64,000 nt of DNA from Betaproteobacteria bacterium (lineage in GTDB: Bacteria > Pseudomonadota > Gammaproteobacteria > Burkholderiales > SG8-41): positions 1 through 64,000 of the forward strand of contig JAQGNH010000343.1 in the NCBI GenBank assembly GCA_028291945.1, written 5' to 3'. The translations under genes and the position numbers were made by a program. The notes under the pieces are model-generated. The model was given only the letters and a program-made list of their open reading frames with translations. It did not search any database and was not told the DNA's origin. Of the stretch, positions 7,064-15,417 are shown piece after piece. How positions within the stretch are numbered: the first letter of the stretch is position 1; each line of letters opens with the position of its first letter.

Positions 7064-9121
7064 ATGGCCAATCGGCTCGCCCTCGAAACATCTCCCTATC
7101 TGCAGCAGCATGCGGACAATCCCGTCGAGTGGTATCCATGGAGCGATGAAGCGCTCGCGCTCGCTCGCGAGCAGCGCAAACCCATTTTGCTTTCGATCGG
7201 GTACTCTGCGTGCCACTGGTGTCATGTCATGGCGCACGAGTCGTTCGAGGACCCTGAGACCGCGGCGCAGATGAATCGCAGCTTCGTGAACATCAAAGTG
7301 GACCGCGAAGAGCGGCCGGACCTCGATCAGATCTACCAGACGGCGCACCACATGCTGACGCAGCGCAACGGTGGCTGGCCGCTCACCCTGTTCCTCATGC
7401 CCGACGGCACGCCTTTTTTCGCGGGCACGTATTTCCCGACAACGGCGCGTTACGGCATGCCGGGTTTCAAGGAGGTGCTCGGGCGCATTGCAGAGGCGTA
7501 TCGGGACAAGCGCGAAGAGATCGCACGGCAGAACGCATCGCTGATGGACGCGTTGAAGCGCACAGCACCCGCGATCGCGGACGAGCAGGAGTTGACCCGT
7601 GCGCCTATCGACGCCGCGGTGCTCGAGCTCGTACAGTTATTCGATGACGTGCACGGCGGCATCGGTCATGCACCGAAGTTTCCGCACCCCTTCGAGCTTG
7701 CCTTCTGCCTGCGCCGCCACGCACTCGAAGGCAGTCAGCTATCGGGCGCCATCGCGACGCTGACTCTGACCAAAATGGCTGAAGGCGGAATTTACGATCA
7801 GCTGGGCGGGGGTTTCTGCCGCTACAGCGTCGACCGGTTCTGGACAATCCCGCACTTCGAAAAGATGTTGTACGACAACGGCCCGTTGCTCGCGCTGTAC
7901 AGCGATGCGTGGCTCCTCACACGGGTACCGCTCTATCAGAAGATCGCCGAGCAAACCGCCGCCTGGGTAATGCGCGACATGCAGTCTGCGCAAGGCGGCT
8001 ACTACTCCTCGTTCGACGCGGATTCGGAAGGAGAGGAAGGCAAGTACTACGTATGGACGCGCGAAGAAATTCACGCGTTGCTCCCGCCTGAGGAATACGC
8101 GGTTGTTGAACTGCACTACGGTCTGGATACGCCGCCTAACTTCGAAGACCGTTATTGGAACCTTCGAATCGCAAAGCCGTTGCCGGAAGTCTCCGCCGAG
8201 CTCCGGATTCCTCTGGATGAGTGCGTTTCCAGGCTGCATTCCGCGCGGTCGAAGCTCTACGCGGCCCGCGAACGGCGCGTGCGGCCGGGGCGCGACGAAA
8301 AAGTCCTGACCAGTTGGAACGCCCTGATGGCGAAAGGCATGGCGCGCGCAGGCCGCATTTTCGGGTGCGCCGAATGGATTGATTCCGCTCGCCGGGCGGT
8401 CGATTTTCTGCACGCGACGCTGTGGCGCGACGGGCGGCTGCTGGCCACGTACAAAGACGGGAAAGCACACCTGAACGCCTATCTGGACGACCACGCGTTT
8501 CTGCTCGATGCCCTGCTCGAGCTCATGCAGGCCGAATTCCGCGAAGAGGATCTCCGCTGGGCGCGAGCGCTCGCCGATCTGCTGCTCGAGCAGTTCGAAG
8601 ATCCACAGCGCGGCGGTTTCTATTTCGTCAGCCACGACCACGAGTCGCTCTTTCATCGCCCAAAGACGGCTCATGACAATGCGACACCCTCGGGAAACGG
8701 CGTGGCAGGTTTTGCTTTACAGCGCCTGGGCCATCTCACCGGTGAAGTGCGCTACATCAGCTCGGCTGAGCGTACGCTCAAGCTCTTTTACGAAAGCCTG
8801 AAACGCAGCCCCAGTGGGTATACGACCCTGCTTTGCGCGCTCGAGGAGGCACTCGCGCCGCCGCGAGTTGTCGTGCTTCGCGGCGAACCGAATTCAATCG
8901 CCCTATGGCGCGCGCAGCTCGCCAAGACATATCGGCCTGACGCACTGATCCTGGCGATACCTGTGGGCGTGCGCGGCTTGCCGTCAGCGCTTGATAAAAA
9001 TGTCCCGCACGATTCCGGCACGGTGGCGGCATGGGTATGCGAGGGCACAACCTGTCTGCCGCCGGTTTTCGAGCTCGCAGGGCTCGAGGATAGTCTGGCC
9101 TCGCGCAGCGGCTTGAATTGA
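7064..9121 (+). CDS. DUF255 thioredoxin-domain protein (YyaL / SSP411 family)
   Basis: The 685-residue protein belongs to the family annotated as thioredoxin domain-containing or spermatogenesis-associated protein 20-like. The N-terminus MANRLALETSPYLQQHADNP is the family's hallmark start, supporting ATG 7064 over an upstream in-frame GTG. A thioredoxin-like domain follows (about 1-165) with C50-H-W-C53 in SIGYSACHWCHVM and VDREERPDLD. The rest (about 200-600) is an all-helical alpha/alpha-barrel of the glycosyl-hydrolase/epimerase type, with HFEKMLYDN and SSFDADSEGEEGKYYVWT. No signal peptide is present, so it is cytoplasmic. The biochemical function is not established for the family. It stands alone between the channel gene and a cytochrome c gene. 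Confidence 0.88.
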   Translation: MANRLALETSPYLQQHADNPVEWYPWSDEALALAREQRKPILLSIGYSACHWCHVMAHESFEDPETAAQMNRSFVNIKVDREERPDLDQIYQTAHHMLTQRNGGWPLTLFLMPDGTPFFAGTYFPTTARYGMPGFKEVLGRIAEAYRDKREEIARQNASLMDALKRTAPAIADEQELTRAPIDAAVLELVQLFDDVHGGIGHAPKFPHPFELAFCLRRHALEGSQLSGAIATLTLTKMAEGGIYDQLGGGFCRYSVDRFWTIPHFEKMLYDNGPLLALYSDAWLLTRVPLYQKIAEQTAAWVMRDMQSAQGGYYSSFDADSEGEEGKYYVWTREEIHALLPPEEYAVVELHYGLDTPPNFEDRYWNLRIAKPLPEVSAELRIPLDECVSRLHSARSKLYAARERRVRPGRDEKVLTSWNALMAKGMARAGRIFGCAEWIDSARRAVDFLHATLWRDGRLLATYKDGKAHLNAYLDDHAFLLDALLELMQAEFREEDLRWARALADLLLEQFEDPQRGGFYFVSHDHESLFHRPKTAHDNATPSGNGVAGFALQRLGHLTGEVRYISSAERTLKLFYESLKRSPSGYTTLLCALEEALAPPRVVVLRGEPNSIALWRAQLAKTYRPDALILAIPVGVRGLPSALDKNVPHDSGTVAAWVCEGTTCLPPVFELAGLEDSLASRSGLN

Positions 9122-9156
9122 ATGCATGACTGCACCGGCGCGGCCCGCTTCTGGGT

Positions 9157-9162
9157 TAAAAT
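9157..9162 (+). promoter_or_regulatory. Possible -10 box for the small cytochrome c gene
   Basis: TAAAAT lies 28 bases before the cytochrome ATG, in an AT-rich patch within GC-rich DNA. It is flanked by a short inverted repeat, GCCCGC (9143-9148) and GCGGGC (9165-9170). No good -35 hexamer is visible, so this is a weak call. Confidence 0.3.
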
Positions 9163-9190
9163 GCGCGGGCTTTTACCTGCGAGGATCGAA

Positions 9191-9502
9191 ATGAAAAAAT
9201 TGTTGGCTGCCTGTGCGCTTTGTGCGGGTCTCGCGTTGATGGCTTCGGTTCACGCTAACGAGAAGCTGGCGCAGTCGAGCGGCTGCATGACGTGTCACGC
9301 CATCGACAAGAAGGGTATCGGCCCGTCGTATAAAGAGGTAGCGGCCAAATATCGCAACGACAAGACGGCGGAAGCTGCACTGTTCAAGAAAGTCAAAGCG
9401 GGCGGCAAAGGGGTCTGGGGCGAAACACCGATGCCTCCGAATGCGCACGTCAAAGACGAAGACATTAAGACCCTCGTACACTGGATACTGTCGCTCAAGT
9501 AG
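9191..9502 (+). CDS. Class I cytochrome c (c551-like), periplasmic
   Basis: A 103-residue electron carrier. The N-terminus MKKLLAACALCAGLALMASV is a Sec signal with probable cleavage after VHA (residue 22), leaving about 81 residues, the usual size of cytochrome c551/c8. The heme is attached at C32-M-T-C35-H36, and M81 in ETPMPPN is the likely sixth ligand. K, A and G-rich helices follow the standard fold, ending in LVHWILSLK. ATG 9191 has GAGGATCG upstream. The protein would be matured by the ResB-CcsA system encoded at 33.2-36.4 kb. The transporter solute-binding gene follows after 28 bp, which probably reflects chance proximity rather than shared function. Confidence 0.92.
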   Translation: MKKLLAACALCAGLALMASVHANEKLAQSSGCMTCHAIDKKGIGPSYKEVAAKYRNDKTAEAALFKKVKAGGKGVWGETPMPPNAHVKDEDIKTLVHWILSLK

Positions 9503-9530
9503 AGAACAATAGGTCTAACCGGGAGACGCC

Positions 9531-10826
9531 ATGAAGCGCAGACAGATACTCGCCGTTGTATTCGCAGTTGGATTGGCCAGTTTGGTGGCAGGCTGCAAGA
9601 AAGAACAACCGCCCGCACCAAAAACCGAGGCGCCGAGACCCATCGAAGCGGCCGCGGTCAAGATCGGTAGCGCGTCGCCGCTGACCGGACCCCAAGCTCA
9701 TATCGGGATCGACATCCGCAACGGCGTGCAACTCGCCATCGAAGATGCGAATGCGGCCGGTGTCGAAATCGGCGGCAAGAAAGTCAAATTCGAGCTCATC
9801 CCCGAAGACGATGAAGCGAACCCCACCAAGGCGACCACGGTCGCGCAGAAACTCGTCGACTCGAAAGTAGTCGCAGTCATCGGCCACTTTAATTCCGGCG
9901 CATCGATCCCGGCCTCGAAGATTTATTCGGATGGCGGAATCCCCCAGATTTCGCCGTCGTCGACCAATCCCAAGTACACGCAACAGGGCTTCAAGACGAC
10001 TTTTCGCGTGGTTGCGAACGACGACCAGCAGGGACCCACGATTGGTCGGTACGCCGTGGAGAATCTCAAGGCGAAAAAGATCGCTGTGATCGATGACAGC
10101 ACCGCTTACGGACAGGGACTCGCCGATGCGTTCGAAAAGACCGCCAAAGGGCTTGGCTCTCAGATCGTAGCGCGCGAGCACACGACGGACAAAGACACCG
10201 ACTTCAAAGCGATTCTGACCAAGATCAAGGGTCGCGGTCCGGACCTGATCATGTTTGGCGGTATCGATCCGCAAGCAGGTCCGATGGTCAAGCAGATGTC
10301 CGAGCTCGGGATCAAAGCCAAGTACATCGGCGGGGACGGCATGCAGACGCCCAACTTCATCAAGCTCGCGGGTCCTGCTTCGGATGGCGTCATGGCCTCG
10401 ATGCCGGGCTTGCCGAAAGAGAAGATGCCCGGAGGGCCGGCCTTCCTGCAGAAATACAAGGCCAAGTTCAATAGCGACGTCGAGCTCTTTGCGCCGATGG
10501 GATACGACGCCGTAATGGTGTTCGTCGATGCCATGAAACGCGCGGGATCGACTGAGCCGGCCAAGTTCCTGCCGGAGCTCAGCAAGACGAATTACGAAGG
10601 TGTCATCGGCCCGATCGCATTTGACGAGAAGGGAGACCTGAAAAACGGTCCGATCACGATCTATGTCGTCAAAGGCGGCAAATGGGAGCCGCTTGAGACG
10701 GTGACACCTGGCACAACAGAAGCCGCTGGCGCAACGGCTTCCGGCGCATCAGCGACAGCAACTGCGGGCGCCGCCAGTGCCAGTTCTACGGCCGGGACGG
10801 GAACGACGGCGACGGACAAGAAGTGA
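9531..10826 (+). CDS. Branched-chain amino acid type ABC transporter solute-binding lipoprotein
   Basis: The 431-residue protein starts MKRRQILAVVFAVGLASLVAGC, a lipoprotein signal with the lipid-anchored cysteine at 22. Residues about 48-385 form a LivJ-type periplasmic binding protein: VKIGSASPLTGPQAHIGI, NGVQLAIEDANAAG, VAVIGHFNSGASIPAS, and FFRV-type strand FRVVANDDQQGPTI. The domain ends near GGKWEPLETV; then comes a 40-residue tail made almost only of Ala, Thr, Ser and Gly, ending TATDKK, which is unusual for the family. It precedes the permease and ATPase genes livH, livM, livG and livF, separated from them by a terminator hairpin. Substrate cannot be read from sequence; Leu/Ile/Val or related amino acids are likely. 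Confidence 0.9.
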   Translation: MKRRQILAVVFAVGLASLVAGCKKEQPPAPKTEAPRPIEAAAVKIGSASPLTGPQAHIGIDIRNGVQLAIEDANAAGVEIGGKKVKFELIPEDDEANPTKATTVAQKLVDSKVVAVIGHFNSGASIPASKIYSDGGIPQISPSSTNPKYTQQGFKTTFRVVANDDQQGPTIGRYAVENLKAKKIAVIDDSTAYGQGLADAFEKTAKGLGSQIVAREHTTDKDTDFKAILTKIKGRGPDLIMFGGIDPQAGPMVKQMSELGIKAKYIGGDGMQTPNFIKLAGPASDGVMASMPGLPKEKMPGGPAFLQKYKAKFNSDVELFAPMGYDAVMVFVDAMKRAGSTEPAKFLPELSKTNYEGVIGPIAFDEKGDLKNGPITIYVVKGGKWEPLETVTPGTTEAAGATASGASATATAGAASASSTAGTGTTATDKK

Positions 10827-10870
10827 CAGCACCGCAGCTCGCTCCACACGGAGCACGCGGCCAGCAACGA

Positions 10871-10894
10871 AACGGCACCTTGGGGTGCCGTTTT
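10871..10894 (+). terminator. Rho-independent terminator between the binding-protein gene and livH
   Basis: CGGCACC (10873-10879) pairs with GGTGCCG (10884-10890) around a TTGG loop, extended by AA/TT pairs and followed by TTTT. It lies 45 bp after the binding-protein stop and 17 bp before livH. Partial termination here would give more binding protein than permease, a common arrangement in ABC transporter operons. Confidence 0.8.
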
Positions 10895-10911
10895 CACATC
10901 GGCTCGTCTTG

Positions 10912-11835
10912 ATGGATATCTTCCTGCAGCAGATCGTGAACGGCCTGGTACTCGGGAGTATCTATGCGCTGGTGGCGCTGGGCTACACGATGGTTTATGG
11001 CATCCTCGGCCTGATCAACTTCGCTCATGGCGATATCGTGATGGTTGCGGCTTTGGTAGCGTTGACCGTTGTGCAGCTGCTTTCCGGAAGCGGCTTACCG
11101 CCGGCCGTGGTCATTGCGGCAGCCATGGGCGCTGCCATGCTCGTGTGCATCGTGATTGGTGTCACCGTCGAGCGTGTGGCTTACCGCCCCTTGCGTCGAG
11201 CCCCGCGTCTTGCCCCGCTCATTACCGCTATTGGGGTTTCGATCCTCATTCAGTATTCCGCCGCGCTGGTCTGGGGTAAGCAGTACATTTCTTTGCCTGA
11301 GCTTCTGCAGCCGACCAGCATCGCGTTCGGGGGCGCTCAATTCACGGATTTGCAAGTCTACATTTTTCTGCTTGCGGCTGCCGTCATGGCGGGTTTGCTG
11401 TGGTTCATCAAATCGAGCCGGATCGGTCGCGCCATGCGCGCCACCGAGCAAAATCCGGATATCGCGGGGCTGATGGGCGTCGATACGAACCGCATCATCG
11501 CCTTCACCTTCGTTCTGGGATCGGCGATTGGCGCCATTGCGGGTGTGATGGTCGTGCTGTACTACGGCCTCGGCCACTACTTCATGGGCTTCATGCTCGG
11601 ACTGAAGGCATTCACTGCAGCGGTGCTCGGCGGAATCGGGAACGTCGCAGGCGCAATGCTGGGCGGGCTGCTGCTCGGCGTGATCGAAAGTCTCGCTGCG
11701 GGTTACATCGGCGATTTGAGCGGCGGCGTACTCGGAAGCAACTACCGGGACATATTTGCATTTCTGGTGTTGATATTCGTGCTGGTATTGCGACCGTCAG
11801 GCCTCATGGGACAACGGATCAGCGATCGTGCATGA
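10912..11835 (+). CDS. livH: Branched-chain amino acid ABC transporter permease LivH
   Basis: A 307-residue inner-membrane permease with about eight membrane segments. It opens MDIFLQQIVNGLVLGSIYAL and has the LivH hallmarks GYTMVYGILGLINFAHGD (about 25-42) and ERVAYRPLRRAPRLAPLI (about 85-102). The C-terminal part LGGIGNVAGAMLGGLLLG is also typical. I chose ATG 10912; the frame is open further upstream through the terminator hairpin, which cannot be coding. Its last 8 bases overlap the GTG start of livM, so the two are probably translationally coupled. It pairs with LivM as the membrane channel powered by LivG and LivF. Confidence 0.94.
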   Translation: MDIFLQQIVNGLVLGSIYALVALGYTMVYGILGLINFAHGDIVMVAALVALTVVQLLSGSGLPPAVVIAAAMGAAMLVCIVIGVTVERVAYRPLRRAPRLAPLITAIGVSILIQYSAALVWGKQYISLPELLQPTSIAFGGAQFTDLQVYIFLLAAAVMAGLLWFIKSSRIGRAMRATEQNPDIAGLMGVDTNRIIAFTFVLGSAIGAIAGVMVVLYYGLGHYFMGFMLGLKAFTAAVLGGIGNVAGAMLGGLLLGVIESLAAGYIGDLSGGVLGSNYRDIFAFLVLIFVLVLRPSGLMGQRISDRA

Positions 11836-12994
11836 ACCGCAGGAAAGCGGGGTTCAGCATCCAATAATGCCGGGGAATACGGCGATCACACCGCTGGCTC
11901 GCGTAGTCCGCAACTCTCGGCTGCGCTTCGTTCTGTATGTGGCCATCGCCGCATTGCTGATTGCTGCGCCGTTCCTGATCGAAGCCGCGCTCGGGCGCGC
12001 GTGGGTACGCATCATTGACATCGCTCTGCTGTTCGTGATGCTCGCGCTTGGTCTCAATATCGTGGTCGGCTACGCCGGACTGCTCGACCTTGGTTACATC
12101 GCTTTCTTTGCGGTCGGCGCATACACGTACGCGCTGCTGGCTTCGCCGCAGTTCGATCTGCACTGGTCATTTCTCGCGCTGCTGCCGATAGGAGCTCTCG
12201 TGGCAGCGTTCTTCGGCGTTTTGCTTGGAGCGCCGACGCTGCGCCTGCGAGGCGACTATCTCGCGATCGTGACGCTGGGTTTCGGCGAAATCGTCCGCAT
12301 TTTTCTGAACAATCTGAACCGTCCGTACAACATCACGAATGGACCGCAGGGCATCACGCTCATCGATCCTCTCCATATTGCGGGCGCGAATCTCGCAAAA
12401 ACGCAGACCGTTGCGGGCGTCTCCATCCCGTCCCTTCATAGCTATTACTTCGTGTTTCTTGTTTGTGCGCTCATTGCAGCTTTTATTTCAGTAAGGCTCG
12501 AAAATTCGCGGATCGGCCGCGCCTGGATCGCTATACGAGAAGACGAGCTCGCCGCCGCCGCAATGGGTATCAACACCCGCAATGTGAAGCTGCTCGCGTT
12601 TGCGATGGGTGCAACGTTCGGCGGTGTTGCCGGGGGACTCTTCGCATCGTTCCAGGGCTTCATCAGCCCGGAGAGTTTTACGCTGCTCGACTCGATCATG
12701 GTGTTGTGCATGGTCGTGCTGGGCGGCATGGGGAACGTTGCAGGCGTTGTGCTTGGTGCAGTGCTGCTTACAGCGCTCCCTGAAGCGCTGCGGTATGCGG
12801 GTCCGCTGCAGCAGTCACTGTTCGGAGCCGTTTACATCGATCCTTCCGATCTGCGCATGCTCTTGTTCGGCCTCGCCCTCGTGCTCATGATGCTGTTCCG
12901 GCCGGCCGGTCTGTGGCCGTCGTCGATCCGCCGCCGCGAGCTGGCCGCAACGAGGGAACCCTCCGGCACGGAAGGAGCGGATGTCCGACGCTGA
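11828..12994 (+). CDS. livM: Branched-chain amino acid ABC transporter permease LivM
   Basis: A 388-residue permease. After a polar N-terminus it has about nine to ten hydrophobic segments and the LivM signatures LGLNIVVGYAGLLDLGYIAF and LRLRGDYLAIVTLGFGEI, and FGGVAGGLFASFQGFISP near the C-terminal half. The start is uncertain: GTG 11828 overlaps the end of livH by 8 bases, while ATG 11867 (MPGNTAITPL) would also leave a complete permease. The end overlaps livG by 14 bases. It works as a heterodimer with LivH. Confidence 0.92.
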   Translation: MHEPQESGVQHPIMPGNTAITPLARVVRNSRLRFVLYVAIAALLIAAPFLIEAALGRAWVRIIDIALLFVMLALGLNIVVGYAGLLDLGYIAFFAVGAYTYALLASPQFDLHWSFLALLPIGALVAAFFGVLLGAPTLRLRGDYLAIVTLGFGEIVRIFLNNLNRPYNITNGPQGITLIDPLHIAGANLAKTQTVAGVSIPSLHSYYFVFLVCALIAAFISVRLENSRIGRAWIAIREDELAAAAMGINTRNVKLLAFAMGATFGGVAGGLFASFQGFISPESFTLLDSIMVLCMVVLGGMGNVAGVVLGAVLLTALPEALRYAGPLQQSLFGAVYIDPSDLRMLLFGLALVLMMLFRPAGLWPSSIRRRELAATREPSGTEGADVRR

Positions 12995-13757
12995 TGGCTT
13001 GTTGCGCGTAGAGCGCGTCGACAAACGTTTTGGCGGCCTGAGTGCGCTGTCAGAGGTTACGCTCGCTGTGCGCAGCCGCGAGATCTTTGGTTTGATCGGC
13101 CCGAATGGCGCCGGCAAGACGACGCTCTTCAATGTCGTCACTGGAGTCTATGCGCCCGACGCGGGCCTAGTCACTTTCGCGGGCGAGCGGGTAAGCGGCC
13201 TTAAACCGCATGCGATTGCCCATCGCGGCATCGCGAGAACGTTTCAGAACATTCGTCTGTTTGCGAACATGACCGCCCTCGAGAACGTCATGGTAGGTCG
13301 GCACCTGCGCACGCACGCAGGCGTCATCGGTGCGGTCCTGCGCGGTTCGCGTACGAGAGCCGAGGAAGCAGCGATCGAACAGCGCGCACAGGAGCTCCTT
13401 GCGTACTGCGACATCGCAGCGCATGCCAATGAGCTCGCCCGCACGCTCTCTTATGGAGACCAGCGGCGCCTCGAGATCGCGCGCGCCCTCGCGACCGAGC
13501 CGCGCCTGCTCGCGCTGGACGAGCCCGCCGCAGGAATGAATGCGACGGAGCGCACATCGCTGACCCGGCTCCTCGAGCGGATTCGAGCGGATGGAACGAC
13601 CCTGTTCCTGATTGAGCACGATGTGAAGCTCGTGATGGGCCTGTGTGACCGCATCGCGGTGCTCGACTATGGACGCAAGATCGCAGAGGGCGCACCGGCA
13701 GACGTGCAGCGCAACCCTGCTGTGATCGAGGCCTACCTCGGGGGCTCGCTTGCTTGA
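12981..13757 (+). CDS. livG: Branched-chain amino acid ABC transporter ATPase LivG
   Basis: A 258-residue ABC ATPase. Walker A is GPNGAGKTT (40-48), the Q-loop region is ARTFQNIRLFANMT, the signature is LSYGDQRRLEIARAL (about 155-169) and Walker B is LLALDEPAAGMN. LSYGDQ in place of LSGGQ, and the extended region between Q-loop and signature, are LivG features. ATG 12981 has GGAAGGAG 4 bases upstream and lies inside the end of livM. The gene's end overlaps livF by 8 bases. It energises the LivH/LivM permease in the cytoplasm together with LivF. Confidence 0.95.
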   Translation: MSDADGLLRVERVDKRFGGLSALSEVTLAVRSREIFGLIGPNGAGKTTLFNVVTGVYAPDAGLVTFAGERVSGLKPHAIAHRGIARTFQNIRLFANMTALENVMVGRHLRTHAGVIGAVLRGSRTRAEEAAIEQRAQELLAYCDIAAHANELARTLSYGDQRRLEIARALATEPRLLALDEPAAGMNATERTSLTRLLERIRADGTTLFLIEHDVKLVMGLCDRIAVLDYGRKIAEGAPADVQRNPAVIEAYLGGSLA

Positions 13758-14451
13758 AGTCGAAGCACTTGAAGTCGGTTACGGCGGCATCAGAGCCGTC
13801 AAAGGGATCGGGCTTACAGTTCGCGATGGCGAGCTGGTAACACTGATCGGTGCAAATGGCGCCGGCAAAACGACGACGCTCAAAGCGCTCTCTGGATTGC
13901 TGCGACCGTCTGCGGGCCGCGTACGGTACAACGATCGCGACATTACGGGACTGCCAGCCCACGAGCTCGTGAAATCCGGAATAGCGCTCGTTCCGGAGGG
14001 CCGCGGCGTGTTCGCGCGACTTACTATCGAAGAGAATCTCGCGATGGGCGCCTATATCCGGCGCGACCCCGACGTCGCCGCCGATTACAACCGCGCCTAT
14101 ACATTATTCCCACGGCTCGCCGAAAGACGGAAACAGCTTGCCGGGACGCTGTCGGGCGGCGAGCAGCAAATGCTCGCGATCGCCCGGGCGTTGATGAGCC
14201 GACCCAAACTGCTTCTGCTCGATGAACCCAGCATGGGCCTCGCGCCGCTCATGGTGCAGAAAATTTTCGAGACGATCAAAGCGGTGGCCGCAGAGGGTGT
14301 CACGCTGCTGCTGGTCGAGCAGAACGCAAAGCTCGCGCTCGAGCTCTGCAGCCGCGGGTATGTCATGGAGAGCGGCATGATCGTACTTGCCGATGATGCA
14401 GACTCATTGCTCCGCAATCCTCAAGTACGCCATGCCTATTTGGGGGAGTAA
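13750..14451 (+). CDS. livF: Branched-chain amino acid ABC transporter ATPase LivF
   Basis: A 233-residue ABC ATPase, the shorter partner of LivG. Walker A is GANGAGKTT (34-42), the signature is LSGGEQQMLAIARAL (about 134-148) and Walker B is LLLLDEPSMGLAPLM. LVPEGRGVFARLTIEENL between them is typical of LivF. The start is TTG 13750, overlapping the livG stop by 8 bases, which fits coupled translation at the end of a five-gene operon. It converges with hemF, leaving 36 bp with no clear terminator. Confidence 0.95.
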   Translation: MLEVEALEVGYGGIRAVKGIGLTVRDGELVTLIGANGAGKTTTLKALSGLLRPSAGRVRYNDRDITGLPAHELVKSGIALVPEGRGVFARLTIEENLAMGAYIRRDPDVAADYNRAYTLFPRLAERRKQLAGTLSGGEQQMLAIARALMSRPKLLLLDEPSMGLAPLMVQKIFETIKAVAAEGVTLLLVEQNAKLALELCSRGYVMESGMIVLADDADSLLRNPQVRHAYLGE

Positions 14452-14487
14452 CGGGGACCGGGCGCGACCGACGTGACCGATAATGTG

Positions 14488-15396
14488 CTAGTCACCGCTG
14501 CCGATCCAGTCTTTGGCAACCAGAAAATCCCGATAGAGCCGCGCTTCGGCGCTTCCCGGCTCAGGGCTCCAGTCGTAACGCCAGGCGACTCGCGGCGGCA
14601 TCGAGATCAGAATGGATTCGGTGCGCCCTCCCGACTGCAAGCCGAACAGCGTGCCCCGGTCGTATACGAGGTTGAACTCTACGTATCGTCCTCGGCGATA
14701 GGCCTGGAAATCACGCTCCCGCTCTCCGTAAGGCTGTGCACGGCGGCGTTCGACAATCGGCTCGTAGGCGGGCGTAAAGTGTTCACCCACGCTACGCAGC
14801 AAAGCGAAGCACGTATCGAAATCCGGCTCGCTCAAATCGTCAAAAAAAATCCCACCCACCCCCCGTGGTTCGTTGCGGTGTGGAATGACAAAGTATCGAT
14901 CGCACCATTGCTTGTACTGCGCATAACGATCGGCGCCGAAGGGCGTCAGCGCGTCACGGCACGCGACATGAAAGTGCCGAACGTCCTCCTCGAACGGATA
15001 GTAGGGTGTCAGGTCCATCCCTCCGCCGAACCACCACACCGGCGCATTGCCAGATTTCTCGGCGCCGAAAAACCGCACATTCATGTGCACGGTCGGCACG
15101 TAAGGATTTCGCGGATGCAGCACGAGCGAAACGCCAAGTGCCTGAAAATGGCGGCCGGCGAGTTCCGGGCGAGCAGCCGAAGCCGAAGGCGGCAGACTGG
15201 AGCCATACACGTGGGAGTAGCCCACTCCTGCACGCTCGAAGAGATCACCCTCTTCGAGGATGCAGGTGACACCGCCACCGCCACGAGCGCGCTGCCACGG
15301 GTCGCGAAGAAACGGGCTGCCATCGAGCGCCGACAGACGCGCAACGAGGCGCTCCTGCAGGTCCTTCAGAAAGTGCTCGACTGCTGCGACATCCAC
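14488..15396 (-). CDS. hemF: Oxygen-dependent coproporphyrinogen III oxidase
   Basis: HemF decarboxylates coproporphyrinogen III to protoporphyrinogen IX using O2, in the cytoplasm. The 302-residue protein has the family's conserved blocks: [14 protein letters not shown] (about 97-110), [34 protein letters not shown] and [20 protein letters not shown] near the end. The start is GTG 15394-15396; an in-frame stop lies only 24 bases upstream (the purD stop, 15418-15420), so no longer version exists. It follows purD by 21 bp on the same strand and is the last gene of the minus-strand series. Its presence implies an organism that makes heme aerobically. Confidence 0.95.
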   Translation of the reverse strand: MDVAAVEHFLKDLQERLVARLSALDGSPFLRDPWQRARGGGGVTCILEEGDLFERAGVGYSHVYGSSLPPSASAARPELAGRHFQALGVSLVLHPRNPYVPTVHMNVRFFGAEKSGNAPVWWFGGGMDLTPYYPFEEDVRHFHVACRDALTPFGADRYAQYKQWCDRYFVIPHRNEPRGVGGIFFDDLSEPDFDTCFALLRSVGEHFTPAYEPIVERRRAQPYGERERDFQAYRRGRYVEFNLVYDRGTLFGLQSGGRTESILISMPPRVAWRYDWSPEPGSAEARLYRDFLVAKDWIGSGD

Positions 15397-15417
15397 GTTA
15401 AGCCGCTCTGCGCTTTG

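Noticed and set aside
10704-10826. The Ala/Thr/Ser tail of the binding protein as a frameshift artefact
   Set aside because: The frame stays open to a normal stop followed by a terminator, and the tail has the composition of a linker rather than of out-of-frame GC-rich sequence; I kept it as real but flagged it as unusual.
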